Shown one piece after another: positions 16,550 through 23,662 of a stretch of 64,000 nt of DNA (its first letter is position 1; each line of letters begins with the position of its first letter). The notes under the pieces were generated by a model that saw nothing but the letters and a program-made list of their open reading frames with translations, did no database searches and was not told the DNA's origin. The DNA is from Cupriavidus numazuensis. GTDB taxonomy: Bacteria; Pseudomonadota; Gammaproteobacteria; Burkholderiales; Burkholderiaceae. A program made the position numbers and the translations under genes. Location: positions 60,413 to 124,412 of the forward strand of contig NZ_CAJPVI010000025.1 of NCBI RefSeq assembly GCF_905397435.1. The letters are read 5' to 3'.

Positions 16550-17716
16550 TCAGGCCGCGACCTTGCCCAGCATGGCATCGGAGATGATGCGCATCTGGAT
16601 CTCGGAGGTGCCTTCGAAGATCTTGGTCAGGCGCGCATCGCGCCAGTAGCGCTCGGCCGCGAAGTGCGTGGTGTAGCCCGCGCCGCCGTGGATCTGCAGG
16701 CCTTCGCTGGTCACGCGCTCGCACATCTCGCTGGCGAACAGCTTGACCATCGACGCTTCGGTGTCGGCGCGCACGCCTTCGTCGATCTTCTCGCACACGG
16801 TGTAGAGCAGCGCGCGCGAGGCCTCGATCTGCGTGGCCATGTCGGCGAGCTTGAAGCGGATTGCCTGGAAGTTGCCGATCGGATTGCCGAACTGATTGCG
16901 GTCCTTCGCGTACTGAATCGAATCTTCGAGACTGCCTTGTGCGAGGCCGATCGAGCGCGCGGCGGTGTGAGCCCGTGCAGTCTCAAGCCCGGCCGTGGTC
17001 AGGTAGAACGCCTTGCCTTCCTCGCCAACCATCTTCGAATGCGGCACGCGGCAGCCGTCGAAGGCGAGTTCCCACGTGGTCCAGCCGTGGTAGCCGATCT
17101 TCGGAATCACGCTGCCCTTGACGCCCTCGGGCAGTTTGCCTCGCGGCTTTTCCACCATGAAGGCCGACAGGCCCTTGTGGCGTGCCTTCGGGTCGATGAC
17201 CGGGTCGGTACGGCAAATCACGAGGATGAAATCGGCCTCGTCGGCAAACGTGCACCAGTACTTGTTGCCGGTGATCAGCCAGTCGTCGCCATCGCGCACG
17301 GCGCGGCAAGAGATGTTGGCCACATCCGAGCCGGCATTGGGCTCCGACAGCGAGAACGCGCCGAGGAATTCGCCCCGCGCCATGCGCGGCAGGTATTCGG
17401 CCTTGCGCTCGGGCGACAGGCCCTTGAGCGCGCCGATCAGGCCGTTGCCACGGGCGATCAGGCTGCCGACGCTCATCCAGCCGCGCGACAGTTGCTCCGC
17501 GACCAGGCAGTACTCATAGGCACCCAGGCCCAGGCCGCCGTACTCCTCGGGAATCAGGATGCCGAAGTAGCCAAGCTCGGCCATTTCGTCGATCAGCTCG
17601 CGCGGGATCTGGCCCTTTTCGGGGTCCAGCTTGTTGGCGATGGGCAGCACGCGCTCCATCGTGAACTGGCGCGCAGCCTCCTGGATCATGCGCCGCTCTT
17701 CGGTCAGTTTCTGCAC
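16550..17716 (-). CDS. Acyl-CoA dehydrogenase, methylsuccinyl-CoA-dehydrogenase-like candidate
   Basis: A 388-residue FAD acyl-CoA dehydrogenase. It has AFSLSEPNAGSDVANISCRA, WLITGNKYWCTFADEADF, KDRNQFGNPIGNFQ, IHGGAGYTTHF and the terminal catalytic glutamate in KIFEGTSEIQ. Stretches such as GYHGWTTWELAFDGCRVP and ETARAHTAARSIGLAQ recall methylsuccinyl-CoA dehydrogenase, but it lacks that enzyme's long N-terminal extension. It begins with GTG at 17716, preceded by AGGAG 8 bases away, and is the first gene of the eleven-gene minus-strand run. The operator at 17763-17776 lies just upstream. In context it would convert methylsuccinyl-CoA to mesaconyl-CoA or itaconyl-CoA; this is inference. Confidence 0.9.
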   Translation of the reverse strand: MQKLTEERRMIQEAARQFTMERVLPIANKLDPEKGQIPRELIDEMAELGYFGILIPEEYGGLGLGAYEYCLVAEQLSRGWMSVGSLIARGNGLIGALKGLSPERKAEYLPRMARGEFLGAFSLSEPNAGSDVANISCRAVRDGDDWLITGNKYWCTFADEADFILVICRTDPVIDPKARHKGLSAFMVEKPRGKLPEGVKGSVIPKIGYHGWTTWELAFDGCRVPHSKMVGEEGKAFYLTTAGLETARAHTAARSIGLAQGSLEDSIQYAKDRNQFGNPIGNFQAIRFKLADMATQIEASRALLYTVCEKIDEGVRADTEASMVKLFASEMCERVTSEGLQIHGGAGYTTHFAAERYWRDARLTKIFEGTSEIQMRIISDAMLGKVAA

Positions 17717-17762
17717 CTTGCACTCCTGGCGGTGGTCTGGATTCCGCCATATCGGCGGCGTT

Positions 17763-17776
17763 TATGTACGGACATA
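17763..17776. promoter_or_regulatory. Operator copy 1 for the minus-strand acyl-CoA cluster
   Basis: TATGTACGGACATA is a one-pair variant of the perfect palindrome at 17917-17930. It overlaps a TACTAT hexamer on the minus strand (17774-17779) that could be the -10 of the acyl-CoA dehydrogenase promoter, with a weak TTGCCT at 17799-17804 as -35 (19-base spacer). Two matched copies at both ends of one divergent promoter suggest a shared repressor. Confidence 0.6.
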
Positions 17777-17815
17777 GTAGCGGGACGAGGAGGGGGATAG
17801 GCAAGACTTATCCGC

Positions 17816-17842
17816 GATACCCACCCAAACTGGGTGGGTATC
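17816..17842. promoter_or_regulatory. 27-bp perfect inverted repeat in the divergent promoter
   Basis: Arms of 12 bases (GATACCCACCCA and its exact complement) around AAC. It lies between the two operators, upstream of both promoters and outside both transcripts, so it is more likely a binding site for an activator or second regulator than a terminator. It is a different motif from the flanking TATGTAC palindromes. Confidence 0.6.
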
Positions 17843-17890
17843 ATTCGCCATTTTTCGATCGTACGGTGGTCATGACGCAGCGAAATCCAG

Positions 17891-17919
17891 TTGACATTGT
17901 CCGTTTCGCCAATCACTAT
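17891..17919 (+). promoter_or_regulatory. Sigma-70 promoter of the MaoC-HpcH operon
   Basis: A consensus -35 TTGACA (17891-17896), a 17-base spacer and CACTAT (17914-17919). The palindrome at 17917-17930 overlaps the -10 and the start site, a classic repressor position. Transcription would begin near 17926. Confidence 0.75.
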
Positions 17920-17930
17920 GTACGTACATA
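17917..17930. promoter_or_regulatory. Operator copy 2, perfect palindrome over the -10/start of the MaoC promoter
   Basis: TATGTACGTACATA is fully self-complementary, with a GT-N4-AC core acceptable to GntR-type and to many TetR-type regulators. The only regulator in this transcript direction is the GntR gene at 20323, which makes it the first candidate. Confidence 0.7.
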
Positions 17931-17981
17931 CAGCAGGCGCCAGAGCACGCAGCCAGGGCCATGAGGGACAAGGAAACGCAT

Positions 17982-19043
17982 ATGAAGAAGGACCGCAGCG
18001 GCAACTATTTCGAGGACTTCCGCGTTGGCATGAAGATCAGTCATGCCACGCCGCGCACGCTGACCGAAGGCGACCGCAGCCTGTATATCGGGCTGACCGG
18101 CAGCCGCACGGCGTTGTGCACCGCAGAGACCAATGCCCGGCAACTGGGCTTCGAGCATCGGCCGCTGGAAGATCTGCTGGTGTTCAACACGGCGTTCGGC
18201 AAGACGGTGCCCGATATCTCGCTCAATGCCGTGGCGAACCTCGGCTATGCGGAAGTGCGCTTTGTCTCGCATGTCTATCCGGGCGACACGCTGGCCGTGG
18301 AAACCGAAGTGATCGGCCTCAAGGAGAACTCCAACCGCAAGAGCGGGGTGGTCTACGTGCGCTCGACCGCGCGCAACCAGCATGGCCGCGAAGTGCTGAG
18401 CTGGGTGCGCTGGGTGATGGTGCACAAGCGCGACCACGGCGCGGCGTGCGGCGAAGCGGTGGTGCCGTCCACCCAGGCCGTAGTGCCGGCCGAGCGCCTG
18501 CGCCGCAGCGACTACACGGCGCGCGTGCGCGAAATCACGGGCATGACGGGCTTCGGCGACCTGTGGGAGGACTACGCGGTGGGAGAACGCATCGACCACC
18601 CGGGCGCGATGACGATCAACGACAGCGACCACAGCCTGGCCACGCGCCTGTACCAGAACACGGCCCGCGCCCACTTCGACGGGCACGCCATGGCCGCAAA
18701 CGGCGGGCAACGGCTGGTCTATGGCGGGCACATCATCTCGGTATGCCGTGCGCTGGCCTATGACGGGCTGGAGAACGGCCTGTCGATCCTCGCGATCAAC
18801 GGTGGCAGCCACGTGAACCCGACCTACGCGGGCGACACCATCGCGTGCGCGACGCAAGTGATCGAAAAGGTCGACCTTGGCCAGGAACACGTCGGCGCGC
18901 TGCGCCTGCGCATGATCGGCGTGAAGAACGCCAGCGGTGCCTCGGTTGCCTTTCCGGAGCCGGGCGAGGGCAGGGCGGCGCACCCGTCCAATGTCGTGCT
19001 GGACCTCGACTACACCATCGCCATCCCGAAACGCCAGCGGTAA
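17982..19043 (+). CDS. Double-hotdog MaoC dehydratase, mesaconyl-CoA hydratase-like
   Basis: A 353-residue protein made of two MaoC-type hotdog domains (about 10-160 and 185-340). The block FGKTVPDISLNAVANLGYA and later GLKENSNRKSGVVYVR are strongly like mesaconyl-CoA hydratase of the ethylmalonyl-CoA pathway, as is the start NYFEDFRVG. The second domain has YGGHIISVCRALAYDGL and NPTYAGDT. I chose the ATG at 17982, with AAGGA 7 bases upstream, over the ATG at 17961, which lacks a ribosome site. It would hydrate mesaconyl-CoA (or itaconyl/mesaconyl-C4-CoA) to a malyl-type CoA for the downstream lyase. A REP-like pair follows the stop. Confidence 0.88.
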   Translation: MKKDRSGNYFEDFRVGMKISHATPRTLTEGDRSLYIGLTGSRTALCTAETNARQLGFEHRPLEDLLVFNTAFGKTVPDISLNAVANLGYAEVRFVSHVYPGDTLAVETEVIGLKENSNRKSGVVYVRSTARNQHGREVLSWVRWVMVHKRDHGAACGEAVVPSTQAVVPAERLRRSDYTARVREITGMTGFGDLWEDYAVGERIDHPGAMTINDSDHSLATRLYQNTARAHFDGHAMAANGGQRLVYGGHIISVCRALAYDGLENGLSILAINGGSHVNPTYAGDTIACATQVIEKVDLGQEHVGALRLRMIGVKNASGASVAFPEPGEGRAAHPSNVVLDLDYTIAIPKRQR

Positions 19044-19055
19044 GCCCGGTTTGCT

Positions 19056-19180
19056 CCCCTCTCCCGCGTGCGGGAGAGGGGCGGGGGAGAGGGCAGGAGC
19101 TTCCACGGAGCGACATCCTTCGCATCGAGACGCACCGGCCCTCTCCCCCAGCCCCTCTCCCACTGGCGTGGGAGAGGGGC
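19056..19180. repeat. REP-like inverted pair, copy 2
   Basis: Unit A (19056-19094) and its reversed partner (19138-19180) have the same CCCCTCTCCCGC hairpin and GAGAGGGC tail as the copy at 13749-13873, and are again exactly 43 bases apart. The spacers are only weakly related, so the spacing rather than the sequence is kept. It lies between the MaoC and lyase genes, 12 bases after the MaoC stop, and may set differential mRNA stability within that operon. Confidence 0.85.
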
Positions 19181-19256
19181 GCAAACAGACGGCCAGCCCT
19201 TAAGGTCTCGTCGATGTCGACAGACCAATGCACACCACCTATCAGCGAGACAAGAC

Positions 19257-20252
19257 ATGACCACCGCAACGCATCCGAACGACGCCCTGTTTGCCGGCGA
19301 AAAATCCTTTCCGGTGCTGGCCGCCTGCGAGCACTTTGCCGGCAGTGAAAAACTGATCGGCAAGGCCATGGACCTGCAGGTCGAGTACGGCCCGGTCTTC
19401 GATGTGACCTGCGACTGCGAAGACGGCGCCGCCGCCGGCCAGGAGCGCGAGCACGCCGAAATGGTCGCGCGCATGATCGCCTCGGATCGCAACATCCACG
19501 GCCGTGCCGGCGCACGCATCCATGATCCGTCGCACCCGGCCTGGCGCCAGGACGTGGACATCATCGTGAACGGCGCCGGCAGCCGGCTGGCCTATATCAC
19601 GGTGCCCAAGGCGACCAACAGCGGGCAAGTGGCGGAAGTGATCCGCTATATCGGCGACGTCGCCAAGCGCGCCGGCCTGGACAAGCCCGTGCCGGTGCAC
19701 GTGCTGATCGAAACCCACGGCGCGCTGCGCGACGTGTTCCAGATTGCCGAGCTGCCGAATATCGAAGTGCTCGACTTCGGCCTGATGGACTTCGTCAGCG
19801 GCCACCACGGCGCGATCCCGGCCGCCGCCATGCGCAGCCCCGGCCAGTTCGAGCACGCGCTGCTCGCGCGCGCCAAGGCCGACATGGTCGCCGCCGCGCT
19901 GGCCAACGGCATCGTGCCGGCCCATAACGTGTGCCTGAACCTCAAGGACGCCGAGGTCATCGCCAGCGACGCGCGCCGCGCGCGCAACGAGTTCGGCTTC
20001 CTGCGCATGTGGAGCATCTATCCGGCGCAGATCCAGCCGATCGTCAACGCCATGCGCCCGGACTTCACCGAAGTGGAAGATGCCGCCGGCATCCTGGTGG
20101 CTGCGCAGGACGCCGACTGGGGTCCGATCCAGTACAAGGGCGAACTGCACGACCGCGCCACCTACCGCTACTTCTGGGAAGTGCTGCAGAAGGCGAAGGT
20201 CACCGGCATGGCGGTGCCGGCCGAAGCGGACCGCCGCTTCTTCGCGAACTGA
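19257..20252 (+). CDS. HpcH/HpaI aldolase, citrate-lyase beta (CitE)-like CoA-ester lyase
   Basis: A 331-residue TIM-barrel lyase. It has VTCDCEDGAAAGQE (acidic metal-binding loop), AGARIHDPSHPAW with the CoA/carboxylate arginine, YITVPKATNSGQV, VHVLIETHGALRDVFQIA and LDFGLMDFVSGHHG. Relatives cleave malyl-CoA, beta-methylmalyl-CoA or citramalyl-CoA to acetyl- or propionyl-CoA plus glyoxylate or pyruvate. Following the mesaconyl-CoA-hydratase-like gene, it is the natural cleavage step. ATG 19257 has only a weak GAGA-type ribosome site. A glutamate-rich C-terminal region (residues 270-331) is not needed for the family call. Confidence 0.87.
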   Translation: MTTATHPNDALFAGEKSFPVLAACEHFAGSEKLIGKAMDLQVEYGPVFDVTCDCEDGAAAGQEREHAEMVARMIASDRNIHGRAGARIHDPSHPAWRQDVDIIVNGAGSRLAYITVPKATNSGQVAEVIRYIGDVAKRAGLDKPVPVHVLIETHGALRDVFQIAELPNIEVLDFGLMDFVSGHHGAIPAAAMRSPGQFEHALLARAKADMVAAALANGIVPAHNVCLNLKDAEVIASDARRARNEFGFLRMWSIYPAQIQPIVNAMRPDFTEVEDAAGILVAAQDADWGPIQYKGELHDRATYRYFWEVLQKAKVTGMAVPAEADRRFFAN

Positions 20253-20289
20253 TGGCGCCAGGAGGGGAACCGCACCGGCATCGTAAAAT

Positions 20290-20297
20290 GTGCGCAC
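20290..20297. promoter_or_regulatory. Possible GntR autoregulatory site (GTGCGCAC)
   Basis: An 8-bp palindrome with GT-N4-AC spacing lies 25 bases before the chosen ATG of the GntR gene. It shares only the outline of the TATGTACGTACATA operators, so this is a weak call. Confidence 0.25.
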
Positions 20298-20322
20298 CCT
20301 CCGATTTTTCCGCCCCGCCGCC

Positions 20323-21117
20323 ATGACCGCCGCGACCCTGAAGGACAGCAAGCCCAAACCCGATCTGCCGGGTGCCCCGACCCGATACGCCGAACTCGCC
20401 AGCATGCTGGTGAAGGACATCGTGGAAGGGCGCCGCGTGGTGGGCAGCCTGCTGCCGACGGAACATGAACTGGCCGAACAGCACGGCGTGAGCCGCCACA
20501 CGGTGCGCGCCTCGCTGCGCATGCTGCAGGATCTCGGCTATATCTCGCGCAAGAAGGCGGTCGGCACGATCGTCGAGAACGCCAACCCGAATGCGGCCTA
20601 TACGCAGTCTTTCGGCACTGCCGAAGACCTGGTGCGCGTTGCGGCCACCGAAGTGCGGGCGATCGACGACGTGCACGATGTCACGCTGGACCGGGCACTG
20701 GCACGCCGGCTCGAAGCGCCGGTGGGCAGCGCATGGGTCCTGCTGAGCGGCACGCGTGTGGACGCGCGCAAGGGCAGCACGCCGGTGGCACGCGCCGACA
20801 TCTACATCGACGCTTCGCTGGCCGGACTCGTCGATACCATCCGCAATCATCCGCAGACGCTGGTCAGCGCACTGATCGAGCGCGAACGCGCGACCGCCAT
20901 TGCGGAGATCCGGCAGGTGGTGACCGCCACGCTGATCGAGGAACCACTGGCCACGCAGCTCGGCGTGCCATCCGGGTCGGCGGGTCTGCGGCTGATCCGC
21001 CACTACAAGGACGGCTCGGGCAAGATCCTCGAGATCACGGACACTGTCTATCCGGCCGACCGCGTCTCGGTAGCGTTCCAGCTCAAGCGGAGCCGGGGAC
21101 CAGCCATCGGGCTGTAG
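20323..21117 (+). CDS. GntR-family regulator, UTRA type
   Basis: A 264-residue regulator. The winged helix reads LLPTEHELAEQHGVSRHTVRASLR with GYISRKKAVGTIV as the wing; the UTRA half has VLLSGTRVDARKGSTPVARADIYID and ends GSGKILEITDTVYPADRVSVAFQLKR. ATG 20323 is the simplest start; a GTG at 20290 would add eleven residues, and neither has a good ribosome site. It follows the lyase gene by 70 bases on the same strand and is convergent with a LysR gene (2 bases between stops). It is the likely controller of the TATGTACGTACATA operators at 17763-17930. Confidence 0.9.
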   Translation: MTAATLKDSKPKPDLPGAPTRYAELASMLVKDIVEGRRVVGSLLPTEHELAEQHGVSRHTVRASLRMLQDLGYISRKKAVGTIVENANPNAAYTQSFGTAEDLVRVAATEVRAIDDVHDVTLDRALARRLEAPVGSAWVLLSGTRVDARKGSTPVARADIYIDASLAGLVDTIRNHPQTLVSALIERERATAIAEIRQVVTATLIEEPLATQLGVPSGSAGLRLIRHYKDGSGKILEITDTVYPADRVSVAFQLKRSRGPAIGL

Positions 21118-21119
21118 CG

Positions 21120-21995
21120 CTATCCGGCCAGCGCCTTGGCCGCTTCTCCGATTCGCTCCGCGAGCCGGCTTGCCACGGGCTGGCGGCTATGCGGCGCGCG
21201 CTCGACCAGCCCGACTTCGCGATAGAACGTATCGTCGCCCAGCGACAGCGCGGTGACACCGGCCGGCCGTTGGCCGCCAGCCAGCGTACGCGGCGCCAGC
21301 CCGACGCCGAGCCCACGCGCCACGAGCTGCGCGATACCTTCCAGTTCATCGAGTTCGATGGCCTCCTGCACCACCACGCGCTGCTGGCGCAGGAACTGGT
21401 CGACTAGCCGGCCACCGAACGAACCCCGGTCATAACGGATGAACGGTGCGGACTCGATGGCTTCACGCCAGTGAAGACCGGCCATGGCAGCCGGCACCAG
21501 CAGCTCGAACGGCTCACGCAACAGCGGGCGCCAGTCCAGTTCAGCCGGCAGCGCATAGGGCGGACGGATCAGCACTGCAATATCGATATCCCCGGCATCG
21601 ACCTGCCCGAGCAGGCTCAGCGAAACGCCGGGCACCATGCGCACGCGGCAGCCCGGCAGTTCGGCACGGAAGCGGGCGATGGCATCCGGCAGGAACGTCA
21701 CCTGCGCGGAAGCAATGGCGCCGATACGCACCATGCCGCCCTGCGCGTCCGGCCCCTGGTGGCCGATGCGCTCATACAGCGCGACGAGTTCCTCGGCCAG
21801 CGCCAGCGTGTCGCGGCCGGCGGCATTGAGCCGCGCCGAGCGCCCGGTGCGATCGAACAGCGGGAAACCGACTTCTTCCTCCAGCCGCTGGATTTGCGCA
21901 CTGACGGCCGACTGGGTCAGGCCGATCCGGGCACCAGCGCCGGCAAAGGTCCCGTGGCGAGCCACGGCGATGAAAGTGCGCAGTTCACGCAGCAT
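21120..21995 (-). CDS. LysR-family regulator, itaconate-locus type candidate
   Basis: A 291-residue LTTR. The N-terminal helix-turn-helix reads GTFAGAGARIGLTQSAVSAQIQRLEEE; the effector domain has VRIGAIASAQVTFLPDAIARFR and the GDIDIAVLIRPP loop. It is divergent from a VOC-family gene. In Pseudomonas a LysR gene flanks the itaconate genes and a predicted ring-cleaving-dioxygenase-like VOC gene is among them, so this pair completes the resemblance. It probably acts at the 21996-22146 intergenic region. Confidence 0.9.
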   Translation of the reverse strand: MLRELRTFIAVARHGTFAGAGARIGLTQSAVSAQIQRLEEEVGFPLFDRTGRSARLNAAGRDTLALAEELVALYERIGHQGPDAQGGMVRIGAIASAQVTFLPDAIARFRAELPGCRVRMVPGVSLSLLGQVDAGDIDIAVLIRPPYALPAELDWRPLLREPFELLVPAAMAGLHWREAIESAPFIRYDRGSFGGRLVDQFLRQQRVVVQEAIELDELEGIAQLVARGLGVGLAPRTLAGGQRPAGVTALSLGDDTFYREVGLVERAPHSRQPVASRLAERIGEAAKALAG

Positions 21996-22000
21996 GATGG

Positions 22001-22059
22001 CGAATGATCGAAATTTATGTTGCTCAGAGCGAAAATATATCGCTTTTCATCATCATTCG
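22001..22059. promoter_or_regulatory. LysR-type control region between LysR and VOC genes
   Basis: An AT-rich stretch holds a 17-bp interrupted palindrome AGCGA-N7-TCGCT (22028-22044). It is flanked by CGAATGAT (22001-22008) and its complement ATCATTCG (22052-22059). Nested symmetry of this kind is usual where an LTTR tetramer binds. The rest of the window is much more GC-rich. Confidence 0.5.
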
Positions 22060-22146
22060 TCATGCTTAGACTTGGCTCCATGGGTCGGCGCACGATTTGG
22101 CCGGCCCGCCCCCCAAAACCGTCATCCATTGAGAGCCCCCCATACC

Positions 22147-22581
22147 ATGAGCGCAGCCGCTGCCGTCGTGCCCCCGTTTCACCTGGCCTTTCCCGTCCAC
22201 AGCCTTGCCAGCGCGCGCGAGTTCTACGGCGAACTGCTCGGCTGCCCGGAAGGCCGTAGTTCCGATGCGTGGATCGACTTCAACTTCTACGGCCACCAGA
22301 TCGTGGCGCACCTGTCGCCCGACGAATGCGGCCACCGCGGCACCAGCGCGGTGGATGGCGACAACGTGCCGGTGCGTCACTTCGGCGTGGTGCTGTCGAT
22401 GGAAGCCTGGCAAGCCGCGGCGGACAAGCTGAGCGCGGCCGGCATGGAATTCGTGATCGAACCGCATATCCGCTTCAAGGGCCAGGTCGGCGAGCAGGCC
22501 ACCATGTTCTTCCTGGACCCGTCGGGCAATGCGCTGGAATTCAAGGCGTTTGCCGACATGTCGTCGCTGTTCGCGAAGTAA
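22147..22581 (+). CDS. VOC-superfamily (glyoxalase/extradiol dioxygenase fold) protein
   Basis: A 144-residue protein with two beta-alpha-beta-beta-beta units. PPFHLAFPVHSLASAREFYGELLGC opens the first and gives a metal His near residue 12; GHQIVAHLSP and HFGVVLSMEAW supply further His; FFLDPSGNALEFKAFAD gives the C-terminal Glu. It is too small for a classical ring-cleaving dioxygenase. A gene of this type is in the Pseudomonas itaconate locus with unassigned function. It might repair or isomerise a malyl-type intermediate, but this is speculation. Confidence 0.85.
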   Translation: MSAAAAVVPPFHLAFPVHSLASAREFYGELLGCPEGRSSDAWIDFNFYGHQIVAHLSPDECGHRGTSAVDGDNVPVRHFGVVLSMEAWQAAADKLSAAGMEFVIEPHIRFKGQVGEQATMFFLDPSGNALEFKAFADMSSLFAK

Positions 22582-22601
22582 GCGTCTCTGGCCGGACGCG
22601 T

Positions 22602-23525
22602 TCACGCCGCGATACCGGCCTCCTCCACAAGACGGTCTCGCACGAAGCCAAGGAAGGTGCGCACGCCTTCGGGCAGCGTGCGGCCAGCCAGCGTCTGCAG
22701 TTCGATGGCGCGGCCTTTCATGCCGCGCTCGCGGATCGTGGCAGCGTGCAGTTCGCCACGGCGCAGGCGGTCTCCGACCGTGACACCGCCCGAGATCGAC
22801 AGCCCGCCACCGTGCAGCACGAAGCTGGTCAGCGTCTCGAACTGGTTGCTGACCAGCACCGGCTCGAACGCGATACCGCGCTCGCTGCAGGCAATGTCGA
22901 AGAGCTGGCGCACCGTGTTGTCGCCCTCGGGCAATGCCAGCGGATAGGGGTGCATCTGCGCTAGCGTGATGCTGCGAAAACGGGCCAGCGCATGGTCGGG
23001 CCGCATGATGGCGATCACGGGCGCCGCCTGCCGGTGCTCGACCCGGATGCCTTGCTCGGCGGCGCGGCTGTACGTGATGCCGATATCGGCGTCGCCGTGC
23101 AGCACAATGCCCGTTACCTCGGCCGGCGGTGCCACGCGCACATGGAAATGCAGCCCCGGATAGCGTTCGCGGAACTCCGCAATGGCGCGGGGTAGGAATT
23201 CGATCGCAAAGCCGGCCGAACTCGCCACCCGCACGCGTCCGCGCCGCAGCCCTTGCAGCGCATCGATCTCCGTCACGACGCGATCGGCCTCCAGCGCATT
23301 GCGCAGCGCATAGGCGGCCAGCAACTCGCCCGCCGCGCTGGCCACCATGCCGCGCGGCCGCCGGTCGAACAGCGGCACCCCCAGCCATGACTCGAGCGCC
23401 GCGACCTGCCGGCTGACCGCGGACACCGTGACATTGAGCCGCTGCGCCGCCTCGGTCAGCGAGCCGGTGCGTACGACTTCCAGGAAATAGCGCAGCGAGG
23501 TGTCCTGCAGGCGGTGCGACAGCAT
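22602..23525 (-). CDS. LysR-family regulator
   Basis: A 307-residue LTTR with SLTEAAQRLNVTVSAVSRQVAALE as the helix-turn-helix, FDRRPRGM, and an effector domain with VRVASSAGFAIEFLPRAIAEF and LHGDADIGITYSR. ATG 23525 was chosen (GGAGCC upstream) over a start at 23564 that would run into the divergent operator. It faces the amidase gene across a 137-base gap containing a good T-N11-A site, so the amidase/Bug pair is its likely target. Confidence 0.9.
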   Translation of the reverse strand: MLSHRLQDTSLRYFLEVVRTGSLTEAAQRLNVTVSAVSRQVAALESWLGVPLFDRRPRGMVASAAGELLAAYALRNALEADRVVTEIDALQGLRRGRVRVASSAGFAIEFLPRAIAEFRERYPGLHFHVRVAPPAEVTGIVLHGDADIGITYSRAAEQGIRVEHRQAAPVIAIMRPDHALARFRSITLAQMHPYPLALPEGDNTVRQLFDIACSERGIAFEPVLVSNQFETLTSFVLHGGGLSISGGVTVGDRLRRGELHAATIRERGMKGRAIELQTLAGRTLPEGVRTFLGFVRDRLVEEAGIAA

Positions 23526-23566
23526 CGATCGGGGCTCCGGGATTGGCTTCCGGGTTTGTACCACGT

Positions 23567-23581
23567 TTGCGTTTTACGCAA
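23567..23581. promoter_or_regulatory. LysR-type T-N11-A operator
   Basis: TTGCGT-TTT-ACGCAA is a perfect inverted repeat with the T-N11-A spacing of LTTR sites, 42 bases upstream of the LysR ATG and divergent to the amidase gene. A second perfect repeat, GTGGG-AAA-CCCAC (23606-23618), lies in the amidase promoter spacer. Confidence 0.65.
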
Positions 23582-23603
23582 GGGTATTTGAAAAATTCAT
23601 CGA

Positions 23604-23632
23604 TTGTGGGAAACCCACGCGGCCCCTATGCT
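23604..23632 (+). promoter_or_regulatory. Candidate promoter of the amidase-Bug operon
   Basis: TTGTGG (23604-23609), a 17-base spacer and TATGCT (23627-23632). The start would be near 23639, 24 bases before the ATG. The GTGGG-AAA-CCCAC repeat lies over its -35 and spacer. Confidence 0.45.
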
Positions 23633-23662
23633 CTTGCTGACCAGACAGGAGACAGGCTTCCC

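Noticed and set aside
16550..17716. Assignment of the acyl-CoA dehydrogenase as glutaryl-CoA dehydrogenase
   Set aside because: The sequence around the substrate pocket fits methylsuccinyl-CoA dehydrogenase or generic members better, and no glutaryl-CoA genes are near.
13749..19180. Regular palindromic repeats mistaken for a CRISPR array
   Set aside because: There are only two pairs 5 kb apart, not a tandem array of direct repeats with spacers, and no cas genes.
20290..21117. GntR start at GTG 20290
   Set aside because: Kept as an alternative only; it adds residues unlike the family and lacks a ribosome site.
22147..22581. VOC gene as a genuine extradiol ring-cleaving dioxygenase
   Set aside because: At 144 residues it is one module, too small for classic extradiol enzymes, and the locus has no aromatic genes.
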